Of a stretch of 64,000 bases of DNA, positions 45,701 through 57,784 are shown piece by piece. A model generated the notes under the pieces. The model made no database searches. It had not been told where the DNA came from and saw nothing but the letters and a program-made list of their open reading frames with translations. The position numbers were made by a program, and so were the translations under genes. Positions within the stretch are counted from its first letter, which is position 1. Every line of letters begins with the position of its first letter. Source of the DNA: Ascidia mentula (Eukaryota; Chordata; Ascidiacea; Phlebobranchia; Ascidiidae); the NCBI GenBank assembly GCA_947561715.1, contig OX387199.1:4407001-4471000 (forward strand), written 5' to 3'.

Positions 45701-48700
45701 ACTCCTACCTACATACGTCGTTTCACAGCATTCTCAAGCCTTTTCCTTATAGAACATGCAAGTTAAGCTTAACTGTGCATGATATGTCGGGGTTTCTTTT
45801 TACCCGAGTTTACATTCTGTCGCCCGCAGGTTAATCATTTCATGTTTCGCTGTAGCGACAAAACAATGCGAAATTATTTGCGCATTGGGCAAGACGCAAA
45901 CATTAACGCCCCGAGTAGATTTACGGGCTAACATCGTCACAATACTCACGAAAGCGTTACTACGGTTTGTCGATTTTAGTGTAACCTTGGGGCCAATCCC
46001 ATACGAAAGTCTTCGTGCATTAAGTTTGTTAACTTCCCAAACAACTGTGTTTATTTTCCGGGATCACAATCTGATCAATGTTGATTAGTGGTATGCCATC
46101 CGTATGAACTTAAACCATGCAAATTGGGTACATGTTTTAGTTGTTCTTGTGACTCCAAAGTGGATCTGTACGCGATTAGACCGAACTACCTGATGGTTTA
46201 TACAAGGTTTAGATATGTTCAACGATAATTCGCCAGTCGATATTTTGACGGCTATTTACAAAAATGTAGACACCGTGTTAATTGTCCAGTCTTTATTTTA
46301 TGTTTGTGTACAACTTTCAGGCCACTGCATATGCTGGTGCTCAACGCCGCCGTGTTCGCCCTTCCTTGGGAGTTAACTGTGGATGGCATCGAACGTACGT
46401 TTGCCACAAACCACGTGGGTCACTTCTATCTCACCAAACTCCTGGAAAGTGTGCTACTCCGCAGCGTCCCCGCGCGAGTGGTTGTAGTGTCGTCGGACTC
46501 GCACAGGTGGCGCTGGTGTGCTTGTTATTGGTCATTTTTCTGCGTCTGCCCAAAACGTTGGTGGATTAACTAAAAATGAACATGTTGTTAAAGGGTTTAT
46601 TCTTGAAAGAAACCTGCAGACTGGTCAGACTGTTTATTCTATGAACAAATTACACGTGTTTCATATATTTTTTTTACGAGAGTAACTTAAAAATGTTTCA
46701 AAAAAATTATTTCAATTTTCGGGGTAAAATTTTTCCGCAATGATTCTCAAAAGTACGCATCTATTAAACACTTCAATAACTTTGTTATAATTCACGTCCT
46801 TGTTACCTGAGCTTGGCTTTAATATTTCAGGTTTACGAACGACATGGAAAAAATCGACATCGGGAAACTCTCACCTCCAGAATCGCAGTTCTGGTTCATG
46901 GCGCAATACAACAGGAGCAAGCTGTGTAATGTTCTGTTCAGGTGAGATACGGGGCTATCGAGAGGCCATCACGTGATTGACGTTTCCCGTCACGCCCCAC
47001 TGACACCGCCTTGTGTGTTGGTTTGCGTTGATCGACGTTGTCCGGTCAATAGGTCCAAAATCATCACCAATATCGTGCGAGGGTATTGGCAGGTGCGACT
47101 CGCTGGCTAGACTGTGTATCAGTTACGGGAAGGGGATTTTAGATGCAATGTCATTCATAAAATCCGCTTTCGTAGTTTTTAATAACCGGAGCGTGGGAAC
47201 TGTTGCTTTTATCTCGAGCGTGTGTGTTTCCATTGCTTCCTGCTTCTTCCCGCTCATGTGGTTTTGAACGATGAGTGACCGTTATAATATTTCCCATCAT
47301 AAACATCTTTAGAAATTCAACATATGTTCGTTATTTCAAAACCCAATTTTCTGAAATGGTTTTGTGTAAAAATCGAAAGTTTTGAAGGTGTTCGCGCTAA
47401 ACGAGTTCCCGTGCCGCTTTAACAAAACCTTTCAGTACTAAAAGGACCCGTTTGAAAAATTCCAGAGTTGAACTGGACAAAATATACATCAGGGCATCGC
47501 GTGCAGAGTGTAAGACTGACGATAAACAGGCACTTCCAACCTAACGACAAATGACATCTTGAATGTGGTCGTACCGTTGTCGTTCTTTTCAGTCCTGTCG
47601 CCGTTGAAATTAACAGGAGGTCATATATTAAATGCACCTGTCTAATCGTCCACACTGTCATTTAAATCACGTTTATATAATCGCAGCCCTACGTCACTTA
47701 AGCATCAAAATGAACTTTAGTTACCCCGACCGAACTTAACCTGTCTTTAAAAGCGCTCTGGTTTCGGTTGCAATTAAATGTCTCTTGTGGGTGGGACTCT
47801 GGGGGACGTCTTCCCATATTAAAGTGCGGTCACGGGTTGTGCGACAACTCCATTAACTCATCTTAACGCGATTGTCTTCCCTGATCGAGGAAATAGTCGG
47901 TGCACGTGCAGAGTAAACCACTTGGGAGTTTTGAACTCTGCGGGGTCAGAATGCGACTGAATTTGCCTGCACAACTTTTCAAATAATTCTGGTGGCGTTG
48001 TGTTGGGGTGCAGTCAACAATCAACCTTATATTGGTTTTAAACCCAATTGTTCTTTGAATGGACCTTGAAAACGTATAGGCAAACTACGGTCTTGGAGCA
48101 AACAAGACCCATTGTGTCTTTAAATTTTACCCGCCACGGTTGCTATGAATCACTGTCATTCAGAAATTTTATGTAATTGCATGTATTTCAATGGACATTT
48201 TTTTTTTGTTTCTTTTAATTTAACGTTAATTATTGTAAATCGGTTCGTGTACAATCTGTATGCTGTAAAGGCTCTTGTCCTTTTACTTCCGCGGTCCATT
48301 GGCCCGCCTGTCAAATTCGTGATAATTCCACACCCGCGCACGAGTCGAAAAGGTTACCAAACCTCTATCTAGAAACACTCTACAGCCAGGTTTCCTAACC
48401 TGAAGTCGGTGAATGTGAAAATTGATGTCGTTCGCCGAAGTCTGACATAAAATCCACATGTATTACCTGCCCTTATAGACCTAGCAATTACAAAGCTTTT
48501 AATGTAATATATTTTGTAAGAACCATGTTTGGAAACGAGGCGATCCAACCACGTCTAAAAAATGTGAACAGTTGCCTCCGACACCTTACACCACTTTGCC
48601 TACACCGTCCGTGGCTTAAAAAGGCATGTGGGTTATCGTATCGTTGCATTTATGTTGTGGCGACGATCGCCTTTCAAGTTTTTCCGCGGGAAGCGGTACC

Positions 48701-49815
48701 GGCGATGTCGCTACCACGGTAAACGCTTTTATAGTTTTCCCGGTTTTTTGGCACCCAAGGCTTGGAAGTTTTGTCGTGTTTCGTCCATGCGGAGAAAACG
48801 CTCCTTGCATCCGTAAAACATGTGGAAGGTATATTCCGCTTCCAATACTGGAGACATCTCCAGGCGACTGTGGTCGACGAATTGAAACCCGATATCAGAC
48901 TGGTCTGGAAACAGGGATAGCGTTGGATATTCCCACTTCTTTAATGCTGATGTTTGCGTTGCTTATTCCATGCGAAACGTGGCAAGTAAATTTTGCCCCC
49001 AAGGTAGAGTTTATAGGTCTTTTGAATAAGGCTAATGTAGTTGGATTTTTTTGCCTAATTTGCCACTTTTGTGATGCCACAACAGGTCGTTGTTTATTCG
49101 CAAGGATTTTGGGGGTTTCCGTGAACGTTAATTTTTATTACCGTCAAATAATTTAAATGTGTGACATGTGGTCGCACCAGGTATATAACATACAAGATTG
49201 CAAACAAACCAACCATGTTTTTTTGATTTCTTACCCACCCACCCATCCTTCAACCAAGTGACGTTGTTACCTCTTGTACAAAAATTGCGCTATTTTAAAC
49301 GTGTTTCAACAATTCGTTATTGTTAACTTCGACGGAATCCAGTATTCTTCCGCCACTTTTCCATGGAATGACTTCTCATGTAATGGCTATTTTTGTGACA
49401 TGCTGTTTTCCAATTGTGAATGGGTGGAATTTCCCATTCACGATCGTGATATTCCAACTTCAAATATTCCGGTGCGTGGACCCGAATTATGAAGAACGGT
49501 TCCAAACAAAATGACATCACTATCACATTATGTGAACGCTTTCAAGCTATTGTGCTTATTTTGTCTGTTTATTTCGGACCAAGTGACATTTTGCGCAGTT
49601 TTAATCCTAGATCCCGTTATATTTAGAGTACTAGGAAATTTTCGAAAATATTTTGTCATTTTTTTCGCAGCCAAGAATTGAACCGACGTCTTTCGCGACG
49701 AGGCGTGACGTCAAACGCGCTACATCCGGGTAACCTGATGTACACGTCAATAGCCAACTCTTCGTGGACGATGAAGTTGTTCTTCTTCTTGGCGCGCCCC
49801 TTCACCAAATCGATG
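39784..49815 (+). CDS. WWOX: WW domain-containing oxidoreductase, exons 1-9 (last exon not in window)
   Basis: Exons 39784-39881, 40107-40171, 40239-40296, 40418-40596, 40934-41040, 41403-41491, 46321-46506, 46831-46941, 49671-49815; 346 codons, all phases consistent. WW1: [20 protein letters not shown]...KWEHPK. WW2: [20 protein letters not shown] then [10 protein letters not shown]. Short-chain dehydrogenase fold: TGANSGIG (NAD(P)-binding), NAA at [13 protein letters not shown], and catalytic YNRSK; then [17 protein letters not shown]. Human WWOX matches throughout, including DTSEDELP-like residues at the N-terminus. WWOX is a tumour suppressor that binds PPxY proteins and carries an SDR domain of unclear substrate. 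Missing: the last about 60 residues (human QQGAATTVYC onward). Intron 6 (41492-46320) contains an antisense gene. Extra intron relative to human between exons 8 and 9. Confidence 0.95.
41818..44542 (-). CDS. Unrecognised spliced gene nested antisense in WWOX intron 6 (316 or 330 aa)
   Basis: Exons 44542-44377, (optional 44213-44172), 43983-43853, 43614-43438, 43288-43173, 42783-42669, 42063-41818. Every junction has GT/AG signals and phases agree with or without the optional exon. It starts [20 protein letters not shown]. The middle is basic and probably helical ([20 protein letters not shown]), followed by [20 protein letters not shown] and an acidic run YDDEEEED, and it ends [17 protein letters not shown] see no signal peptide, membrane segment or catalytic motif. 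A cytoskeletal, ciliary or nuclear protein would fit the composition, but I cannot name a family. The promoter must lie in WWOX intron 6 upstream of 44542. The optional exon overlaps a hammerhead ribozyme and may be exonised repeat. Confidence 0.75.
44195..44247 (-). ncRNA. Hammerhead ribozyme (type I-like), minus strand
   Basis: Read on the minus strand: stem I 5' arm agctgca (44247-44241); CTGATGA (44240-44234); stem II gacc/ggtc with loop tttta; GAAA; stem III cag/ctg with loop tggccat; TC cleavage site (after 44202); stem I 3' arm tgcagct (44201-44195). All conserved core bases (CUGAUGA, GAAA, UH) and three pairing stems are present, so self-cleavage is likely. Hammerheads of this small kind are known from Penelope-like elements and retrozymes. 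It lies in intron 1 of the antisense gene, in the sense orientation of that transcript. Confidence 0.85.
45585..45695 (+). repeat. Inverted, decayed copy of the hammerhead-bearing repeat
   Basis: The forward strand here shares agtggaagtct, then accttttaggtcgaaaca, then ctgcagctcac with the reverse strand of about 44190-44320. The CTGATGA box is gone and the TC site is altered, so it should not cleave. Together the two copies form a roughly 110-bp inverted pair separated by about 1.3 kb. Confidence 0.7.
46942..49670. other. WWOX intron between exons 8 and 9, no nested gene supported
   Basis: An intron not present at this point in human WWOX. The longest frame (48626-49156, plus) has no splice partners or family resemblance. 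Confidence 0.5.
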
Positions 49816-52800
49816 GTGGGTGATATATTTGTTTCCTAATTCAATTTCTATTTATTGGCGTCGTTGCCTGGCAACGATCCTACACCACATAAACGAGGTT
49901 GAGGAATTCGCCAAGGACAACTGGATTTCAATTGAAAATAGAACGAATGCGGCAATGGAGTTCGCGTGTGTGATTCTCGCTTTAAAAATATGCGTGTGCC
50001 AGAAAGTGACAGTTTCCTTTGCTTAAACCGTGCTTCGTAATATTTTCCACCTGTGTACTATTAAGCTCCGTGTTGTTTTGCCACAGGGTGGCGGTAGTGC
50101 CACAAGGTAATATCTTGGCACATGTCGTTTAAACCTTGCAAGCACGTCGGCAAACAGGTTCGTCTCCAGTCTCAATCGAAGATCAAAATCAAATCGAACT
50201 CTCGTTCTGTAGTAAACACTCCACCGTCACAACAAAGCCGCAGTGTTGCAACCAGGCCTTTAAACTTCGCCTGGGGGCCTCTGCGGCCGAGGCGCGTGGT
50301 GCAATCCTTGGCCTTGCGGCTATATTTAACCAGGACGCAGGTGCCGTTTGGCGCGCTTAGGTCGCGTGGAGCCTTTCGGCCCGCAAACAGTTCAATTTCG
50401 CGGGTTCCCTGGGGGCCCGTGTACATGTATGCAAGACAACCGACGGTCATATCGCAATTATTTTCGCAGACAAGCTCTTTTGGCGCGAATCGTTGGCGCC
50501 AAATTGCAGCCACGTGACGGGGCGCCACCAGGTGTGTTTGCGTCACGTGACCCCCGTTGTTTGTATTGTGGACTCGCGTGATTCGAATCCGAAGAGATGC
50601 GGTGGCGAAAGTGGCGCGAACTTGAGCCCGCGGTTGCCTTAATTGACACGTCTCGATCGAAAGTCGATCAGATAAGCCGATGGCTCAATATCAGCGTCTG
50701 TTTTGCGAATTGCCGATTTCTGAAAAATGGTTGCGCAAACTTTGCTGGTCGGGCCGAATATTGCCACTGGATGTCGCTGTGGTTTTCGTTTGGTTCTTTG
50801 TTTTGTTTTTAAAATTCCGATTTGTGACACATGGTGGTGAAATCAGTCTTGTTGTTTTCACTGGAGGTCACAGCTTGTTTTTTTTTGTCGTTGTTGCCTG
50901 ACGTAACGACTCCCATTGTTTCGCCAAGCTTGAAACCTGCTAACCATTACACATATATATTTGCGTTCATTTCAATTCGAAAACGTCGTTGAATTTTGAG
51001 CTCCGTCCCACTTAACATGTGGGGTTTCATCATGAGGTACATAGGCCGAGATTCACCATTTGGTTGAAATCTTTCGACTGACACGCATTAATTAAAAGAC
51101 TTCTCGGCATGCTGGGAGTATTTTGACTCATGGAAGAACTTGTTTACATATCAAACATGTCAAGAATTCCCAAGGCATTCCGAAACGTGGAATTTGCATT
51201 ACCCTGGTGACTCAGGGCCGCAAAGGGTCCTTCGATATGCATAGAATATAGCGCTGTCAGCAACTTGCCAAGCGCCGCGAGCAGATGGGCGTTGGTAGTT
51301 CTGCAGGTCGCAGATAAGCCGCTCGCTTCCCCGAAAGACCCCTGCCCTTTTGCGAAACAATGACCATTATGACGGAAGCGACACGTGATCCAAAGGAGTC
51401 TTGGCTTCCGAACGGTGTCTCTTATCAGCCAAGCCACGTGCCGTTTTCCGCACTTTTGGGAGTGCGCTACAACCGCTTCAAACCGGTTTAAACAGGTTTG
51501 ATATGCGCCGACCGCGGCTAAGTTCACGAATCGGGTGCGTTTTTGCCGGCGCTAGACCTCCCACCGTACACATACATATGTGTGTGATTTAATTGAATAC
51601 TGCGTCCTAAGAAAGGACACGTTGTAAGTCGGACACGTTGTAACATTTTGGTTGATAAAAAGCACACTTTCCACTCTATATGTTGTAGATTAAAGACCCA
51701 GAGCAGTAATGTTGCTCCGTTTTATTTTGAAACAAGCCACGTAAAATTCGTAGACTTCTCCGTAGGTTTCCAAGCTGAGTCGGGTTCCCCCATCCCGTAA
51801 CCACGGTTTCGGTGGTCGTGAGTTGAGGCATCTTGGTGTCGGAAACGATGTACAGTCTCATATGCAAACACCACTTGCGATGCCGTAAAATACCTCGAAC
51901 ACTTCCGATACCCGGTTCTGCGATTAGAATATAAACTATCCCAACTAAACGTGACGCAATGGAGTTTTGTGAAACATCAAGTACTTCCCATGATCCCAGC
52001 CCTTCCATTTCGTAATTTGATAGGAAATAATTTTCCAACGCCTATGTGAAGCATCGCTTTGTGGTGAAAGTTATGTGTCCTTCCATGCGTATAAACCGTA
52101 CATCAGTGGCGCACACGCCGACCTGTTATGCGTGCTATGGTTGTTGGCATACTCTCCAGTGCAATCCCAACTATTACCGCAACAGAAATTGTATCTCCCG
52201 ACACGGTTTGCCGCACAAAACATGTTGACGAGTGGTGGGAAGTAAGCTTTATTTAACACTGTTAGATGTAAAAAAAAACATCTAGTCAAGACGTCACTTC
52301 AGAAATGTTTTCCAAAATGTCAAAATAAGTCCGCGTTCTTACCGAAAATGAAGTGCCAAATTTGGCACCCCTTCCTCACATGTTTCTATAAACCCGTCAT
52401 GGTTGGACAACAATAATGTTCTGCTGACACACGAACCCAATGGGCGCATTTGACACTCGTTTACAAACGTAGAATTTTCTTGCCTATTTGCGTGTGTTTC
52501 TGGAATTTCATTGTTGCGTCATCCAACATGTGTTCCACCCAGATTCGCTTGGAAACTCTAACTGGTTTGATAAAACGGAGCGAATGCAAAACCACCGCAT
52601 TGGGTAAATCAACGTTGAACTGCTAAGAGTTGTACTGATTGCATCCATATATTGATTAGACGTACCGATATTGATACAATGACATTGGCTACAATTCCTA
52701 CCTTTAACCGCAAACCTTGCTGCGTTGGTTTCTGGTCGAGTTCCAAATTTTAGATAACGTCGCCGTTTCAGCGAATTGTTTTGCTCCATAGCTTACGGGA

Positions 52801-55800
52801 GGGAAGTCGGTTTAAACGAAGCCGATAACGCGATTGCCATGCTTACCAATTACAGTATGACAGGCAGGCACGTGTCATATTTTCGTCTTATCTCGCGCAA
52901 AAACCAACACGCCCCCATCACTTGGCACCTTAAGAACTCCAAAGATTAGACCGTTAATAAAGGGGTGTCCTTTTTAACCGAGGTTAGCCATCTTAGAACG
53001 GTGTTGAGTACCGGTTATCTGGTGAACGGGAGTGGGGTTATATTTCTTAAAGACTCGTAAGGTTGGGGCGGATATTTGATTGCTGACGAAAAAAGGGAAT
53101 TTTGTACTTCGAGATAAAGCTAATTATTAAAACGCCGCAGCATTGGGAATTTTTAGTGTTGTGACTTACGAACTATCGTCTCTAAAAAACGTTTTAGGCG
53201 TTCCGGTAACGCCGCAACGTGAAGTGGGGAATTTTTTCAGCTTCCAAAAGCACATAACACTCAGTTACGTAAAGGGTTGGGTTGTGCTCCTAAACGAAGT
53301 CAGACATTGGTCACATAAAGGATGCTTCGCGAATTAAAACCGATATGCTTCACTGTACAGGTCGCATTGCCCTACATTCACACACGCTGAACAGGTCACC
53401 GGCAATATTATTGAACATTTCAGGCTTTTCGTGGAAAGCTGTGTTTGTGAGCTAGATACGGGCGCACCTTAATTAGAATGCCGCGGCCAAACCCAACCTG
53501 CAAAGTAGATTATTTGAATATTCACCAATGGCGTTTAATATTAAAAAAAACTTGTTTGGAAGTTTGTTTATTGGATTAAATATCTGAACAACTTGTTACT
53601 GAACCAACAGAAGTAGGGAAAATTAAAACTTTGTAGTGCGCACACTTCTTTGGTTTTGCACGCACGAGCTGCAAAAGCACGACCATAGCAATGTTGTTCA
53701 GTCGTAAATCTGGAATAATTATGTATTTCCCGGGTTATTAAGAGCTTAGATAGTGATAGTTGTTGGTGGTCGCGTGAATGACATGAACGATAATCCGTTT
53801 TGTGCATTAACCATTTTGTTTAAACCGCGAAGATGTTGGATTTCCTCACAAGGCTGCACTCTTTTAATGGTATAACTGCGCTCAACCACACGAATTAAAG
53901 ATCGTCGCTGGCGGCGCTATTGACACACACAACTGGGTCAAACCCGTGGCTTGCAAACTGTTGCGATGAGAACTCGCAATCGTGGGATTACGTCGTTGTC
54001 CTACAACAACAACAACGGCTAAACACATTGACCGCGTCCTAGTACGGATGGCTCGCGAAGACGCATTAATTGAACACAACAGCATCAATTATGTCCTCCA
54101 GAAAATTACACGGTGAATATCAATTAGCGGTTATGAGTAGACGATGTTGTGTAGATATAACGCGGCTGTGCCGAGCCTCGTCATTCCCCTTTTTTGCACG
54201 TAATTTCCAAACGGTTTAAACTGATTCTTGGATTACGCGGAGAAAACGTCAATCAACGCTACTTAAACAGTTCCGCGTTGTCACGGCAACGGTTGGTGCT
54301 CTGTTTTGTGGGATTCTCTGTGAGAGTTTGTAGGTTTTAAACCAGACATTAAAGCCTTTATTTAGTTTGTATTTTGATAAAGCTTTCAACACTGGGGGCA
54401 AAAACCTGCTTCGTCATATTAACTGATAGCAATTAATGTGGACTGAATACACCTCACCCAGCCAACTATTGCTTGGCAGTTCCTTTCTTGAATTGTCTTT
54501 TGCTTCTTGCATTTATTTGTAAGCCACAACGATGATGTTTTACCTGCCAACACCCCCAGGAATTGGCGTTAAAACCCAACGGGTCATTCAAATTCTAAAA
54601 GCGTTCACAACGTTTCCCATAAAAAAATCAAAAATGCCTCATCACGTGTCTTTGAAGCGGACACAAATTCTTGTTGGTCGTAAATCAGCAGGCGACGTCG
54701 AAGTCCGAAGTGTTGGGCACGTGACAAAGTCCACACACTCAGACGAACGCAACGATGCAATCACGACGTCCGTGGCAAGTCGCGAATTGCACGCGTCAGG
54801 GATTTAACTTTGGTGAAATGGTTGACTGATCTGGTGTCCAACATCGTACGGTCATAAATAAAGGAATATCACCGCCCATGCATATTTGCATGCTTTTTAG
54901 TTTTCCGTGCTAGTGGAATTGTTTTACGAAACAAAAAAAAAGTTCTTTAAGCGGACAATTTGGTTGCGTTAATGTCGCTTTGATTTAGGAAACTTGTCTG
55001 CCCAATTCCCCCGGCGATAGTTTCATTAATTTAGTTGGTAAGATTCCCCGTGTAATTTTATTCACTGCTTAAGTCGTAAAATACTTGTGTTTCAGAATGT
55101 GTTTCATAACCGTGTTTCATAACAAAATATACCAAGCTACACAGTAACTCTTCTCTCGCAACAGCCACAAGAAACACTTTAATCCAATCAACCACAACAT
55201 AACGCGCAGGCCCAAAGTAACCCTAATTATCCCCGTGGCACGGTCCAGGTCACAACAGCGATACAACAAGGGGAGGGAGATGGTATTAGAGGTTGCCGAC
55301 CAGCCTTTAACGTAACAAACCGTTGTTCCGCGCCACAAGCTTGCGAGGAATTTGTCGCCATATCCGGTGTCTCCGAAGTTAGTGGCCGACCCACCCATGT
55401 AGCGGTATACCTTCAATATGCCGCGGTTCCAATTATGTGTTTACAGATGGTTAAAAAAATGTGTGGAAGTGTGGAAAAGCAGTTTGTTGTGAATTTTGTT
55501 TAAAAAAGTTAACAGTATTTTTTTTGTCGGCTCTTGCTTTAATTATCGCGGAATTTTTTTCTATATTTTGGGTTGAACATGGTATAAACTTGTTTCTACT
55601 TGAAACTTTTGTTGAATTAATTCACACAAAAATGTATAAAAATTGAAAACAGTCATTTGTAAAAATTCAATGACGTCGATTTGTTGAAATTTGTCCGAAA
55701 ATTTCAAGTTCAATTGCTGCGCCCACTGCAGTACATTTTTTCTTCGGCCCCGGTTGACCGAGATTCAGTTGGCAGGATGCCCTGGGGCACCTGGGTTCAA

Positions 55801-57758
55801 GTCAGCTTTTTTATGCCGTCCCCGTTTCAACTCAAGTTCGTCATGGGTGAATGATTTCGTCTGCGACGCGAACCGAGGCATTTTGACCTATTTTTTGTTC
55901 TTTTTCACGAGGGCCCCAACTGGCGCGGTACGTGACCTGGTCTGCCTCGGTGCAGTTGATCGAATTAGGCTTCTTTTCTGCTTTTTGTCGCGGCAATTAA
56001 TGTTTTCCCTCCAGGTGTTAAGGAATACTAAATACATAAATGTTAGCAAAACAGACACCGGAAAAGCCTGAAGAGCTCGCAAAGCTTGTGTTGCTGCAGA
56101 GAACGAAATTCTTCTCGGCGGTGTAGAACCCTATACCCTCGGTTTTATCTCAACATATGATGGCGTACAAAATGAATCTAAGCCCAAAGATTCACCGCTA
56201 CTAAAATGTGTGAACATTATATATTGTACTTTATTACTGTTTATGGGACTTGACATATCAAGTGAACAAAATAGTAAAATATGTTCGTTCAAGAAATAGG
56301 AAACATGATAACGAAAAAAACATAACACAAACTGACGAAAAATCTAACCTTAATTCGCCATTACTAGACGAAGATGCGCAAAATATCTTATCAATAGAGT
56401 TTGGACAAGTAAAAGTGTTACTCGGCGTGCAAATCAAATCAGTTTATAAAACGCTACAGACGACCACGTAAATGAACAAGGAATCAAGTAGTTAAGTGAC
56501 ATGCGCGTCCTAAAAACCATTGAGGTTATCGAGTCCGACGCCCAAAGGTTATTGAGGCGAATTCCTCGACCGTGCAAAAACGCCGACCTTGTGTGCTGCA
56601 TATGTGTCTTGTGTCGTTAGTTGCACGTCACGTCCAAGACGGCACGGCTGGAAGAATCTGTCTGTCGTGTCGCTTGGAAAAGTTTCACCCGCTTGCAAGC
56701 CTGTATTTTCAATGCCTTCTATTCGAGTAGGTCGGCGGAACCGCTGCAATTGCCTTATATGTTAAAACTATGATTTTGTTCACAATATTGTCCCGACTAA
56801 GAATGCTTGGAATTTCGAAACAGTTTCATTCCGCATCAATCTCGTGATAGAAATCAACACCAAATATTTATGATCCGCCGGGATGAAAAAAGAAAACCGT
56901 CGTTGTAGTCACATGACATATTCGCGTCACGTGACATGCAACGTATCGCGTGCATTATTTGCCATTCGAGCAAAACTTGCGCCACCCGTCGAGTTAAGAT
57001 TTATTATCCGTTATCTTTTATTGGTGGCATGTGCTGACGTGGCCATCGAGGCGCGTTCTCTTAGCGCCTCGCAAGTTCCCTGGGTCTAATTGCTTGTGTC
57101 GTTCCAGTTGGTCTAGAAGCAGTTTCTGTCGTGCTGACTTTGTTTAATCTTCTTAGCAAGTTGATTTTCTCTTCCCCGTGTTTGCATTTAGGATGAGCCC
57201 CAGTCTTCTGGCGATACATCCTTATATGCCGCCCGTATCACATCCACCGAACATTTTGTTGCTTTGCGTTGATGAACTTGAAATAGGAGAATTTTGTAAA
57301 AACAGAAAGCCCAATTCAAGATATTTGACGTTAGGAACTAATTAAGCTGCAAAAACAGACCGTTGTTGGCGTCCAACTGTTGCAATCATGCTAGAATGTT
57401 AAGTGGTCATTGTCGTCAAGCGACACATGCCGGCCGGCTTTATGCATTCATGCGTTGCGTTTTGTGCAACGAAACTCGCAGAGGAATTCCGGTCATGCAA
57501 AACCAGGTGGTGCAAACCGTCGACGCACTCTCTGTTTTTTTTCGAACTTTTTGCCCAACCCGGTCTAACTATCGGGCGTTTTAACCAAACAGCTCCAAAT
57601 TGTAACCCAACCGATGGGGGCTTAATGAGCTCGATTGAAAAATAACTGGTACATAAATAACTCGATACAAAAATTATGCACAGACAACCAACTGTCAATG
57701 ACGTCACCACCGGCGTGGGTAACGCACTGTCAGTTAACCGTGACGAGGGGTTTGCGTG

Positions 57759-57784
57759 CTTGTGGCTTGTGGCTTGTGGCTTGT
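57759..57784. repeat. (CTTGTGG)3 short tandem repeat
   Basis: Three exact copies of a 7-base unit plus a partial fourth, within the last WWOX intron. Confidence 0.85.

Noticed and set aside
48626-49156. 176-codon open frame, plus strand, in a WWOX intron
   Set aside because: No family resemblance, Cys-rich random composition, no splice partners; expected by chance in 128 kb of strand.
50122-50517. 131-codon frame in GC-rich part of the last WWOX intron
   Set aside because: Open on both strands because of higher GC, low-complexity basic composition, no recognised motif.
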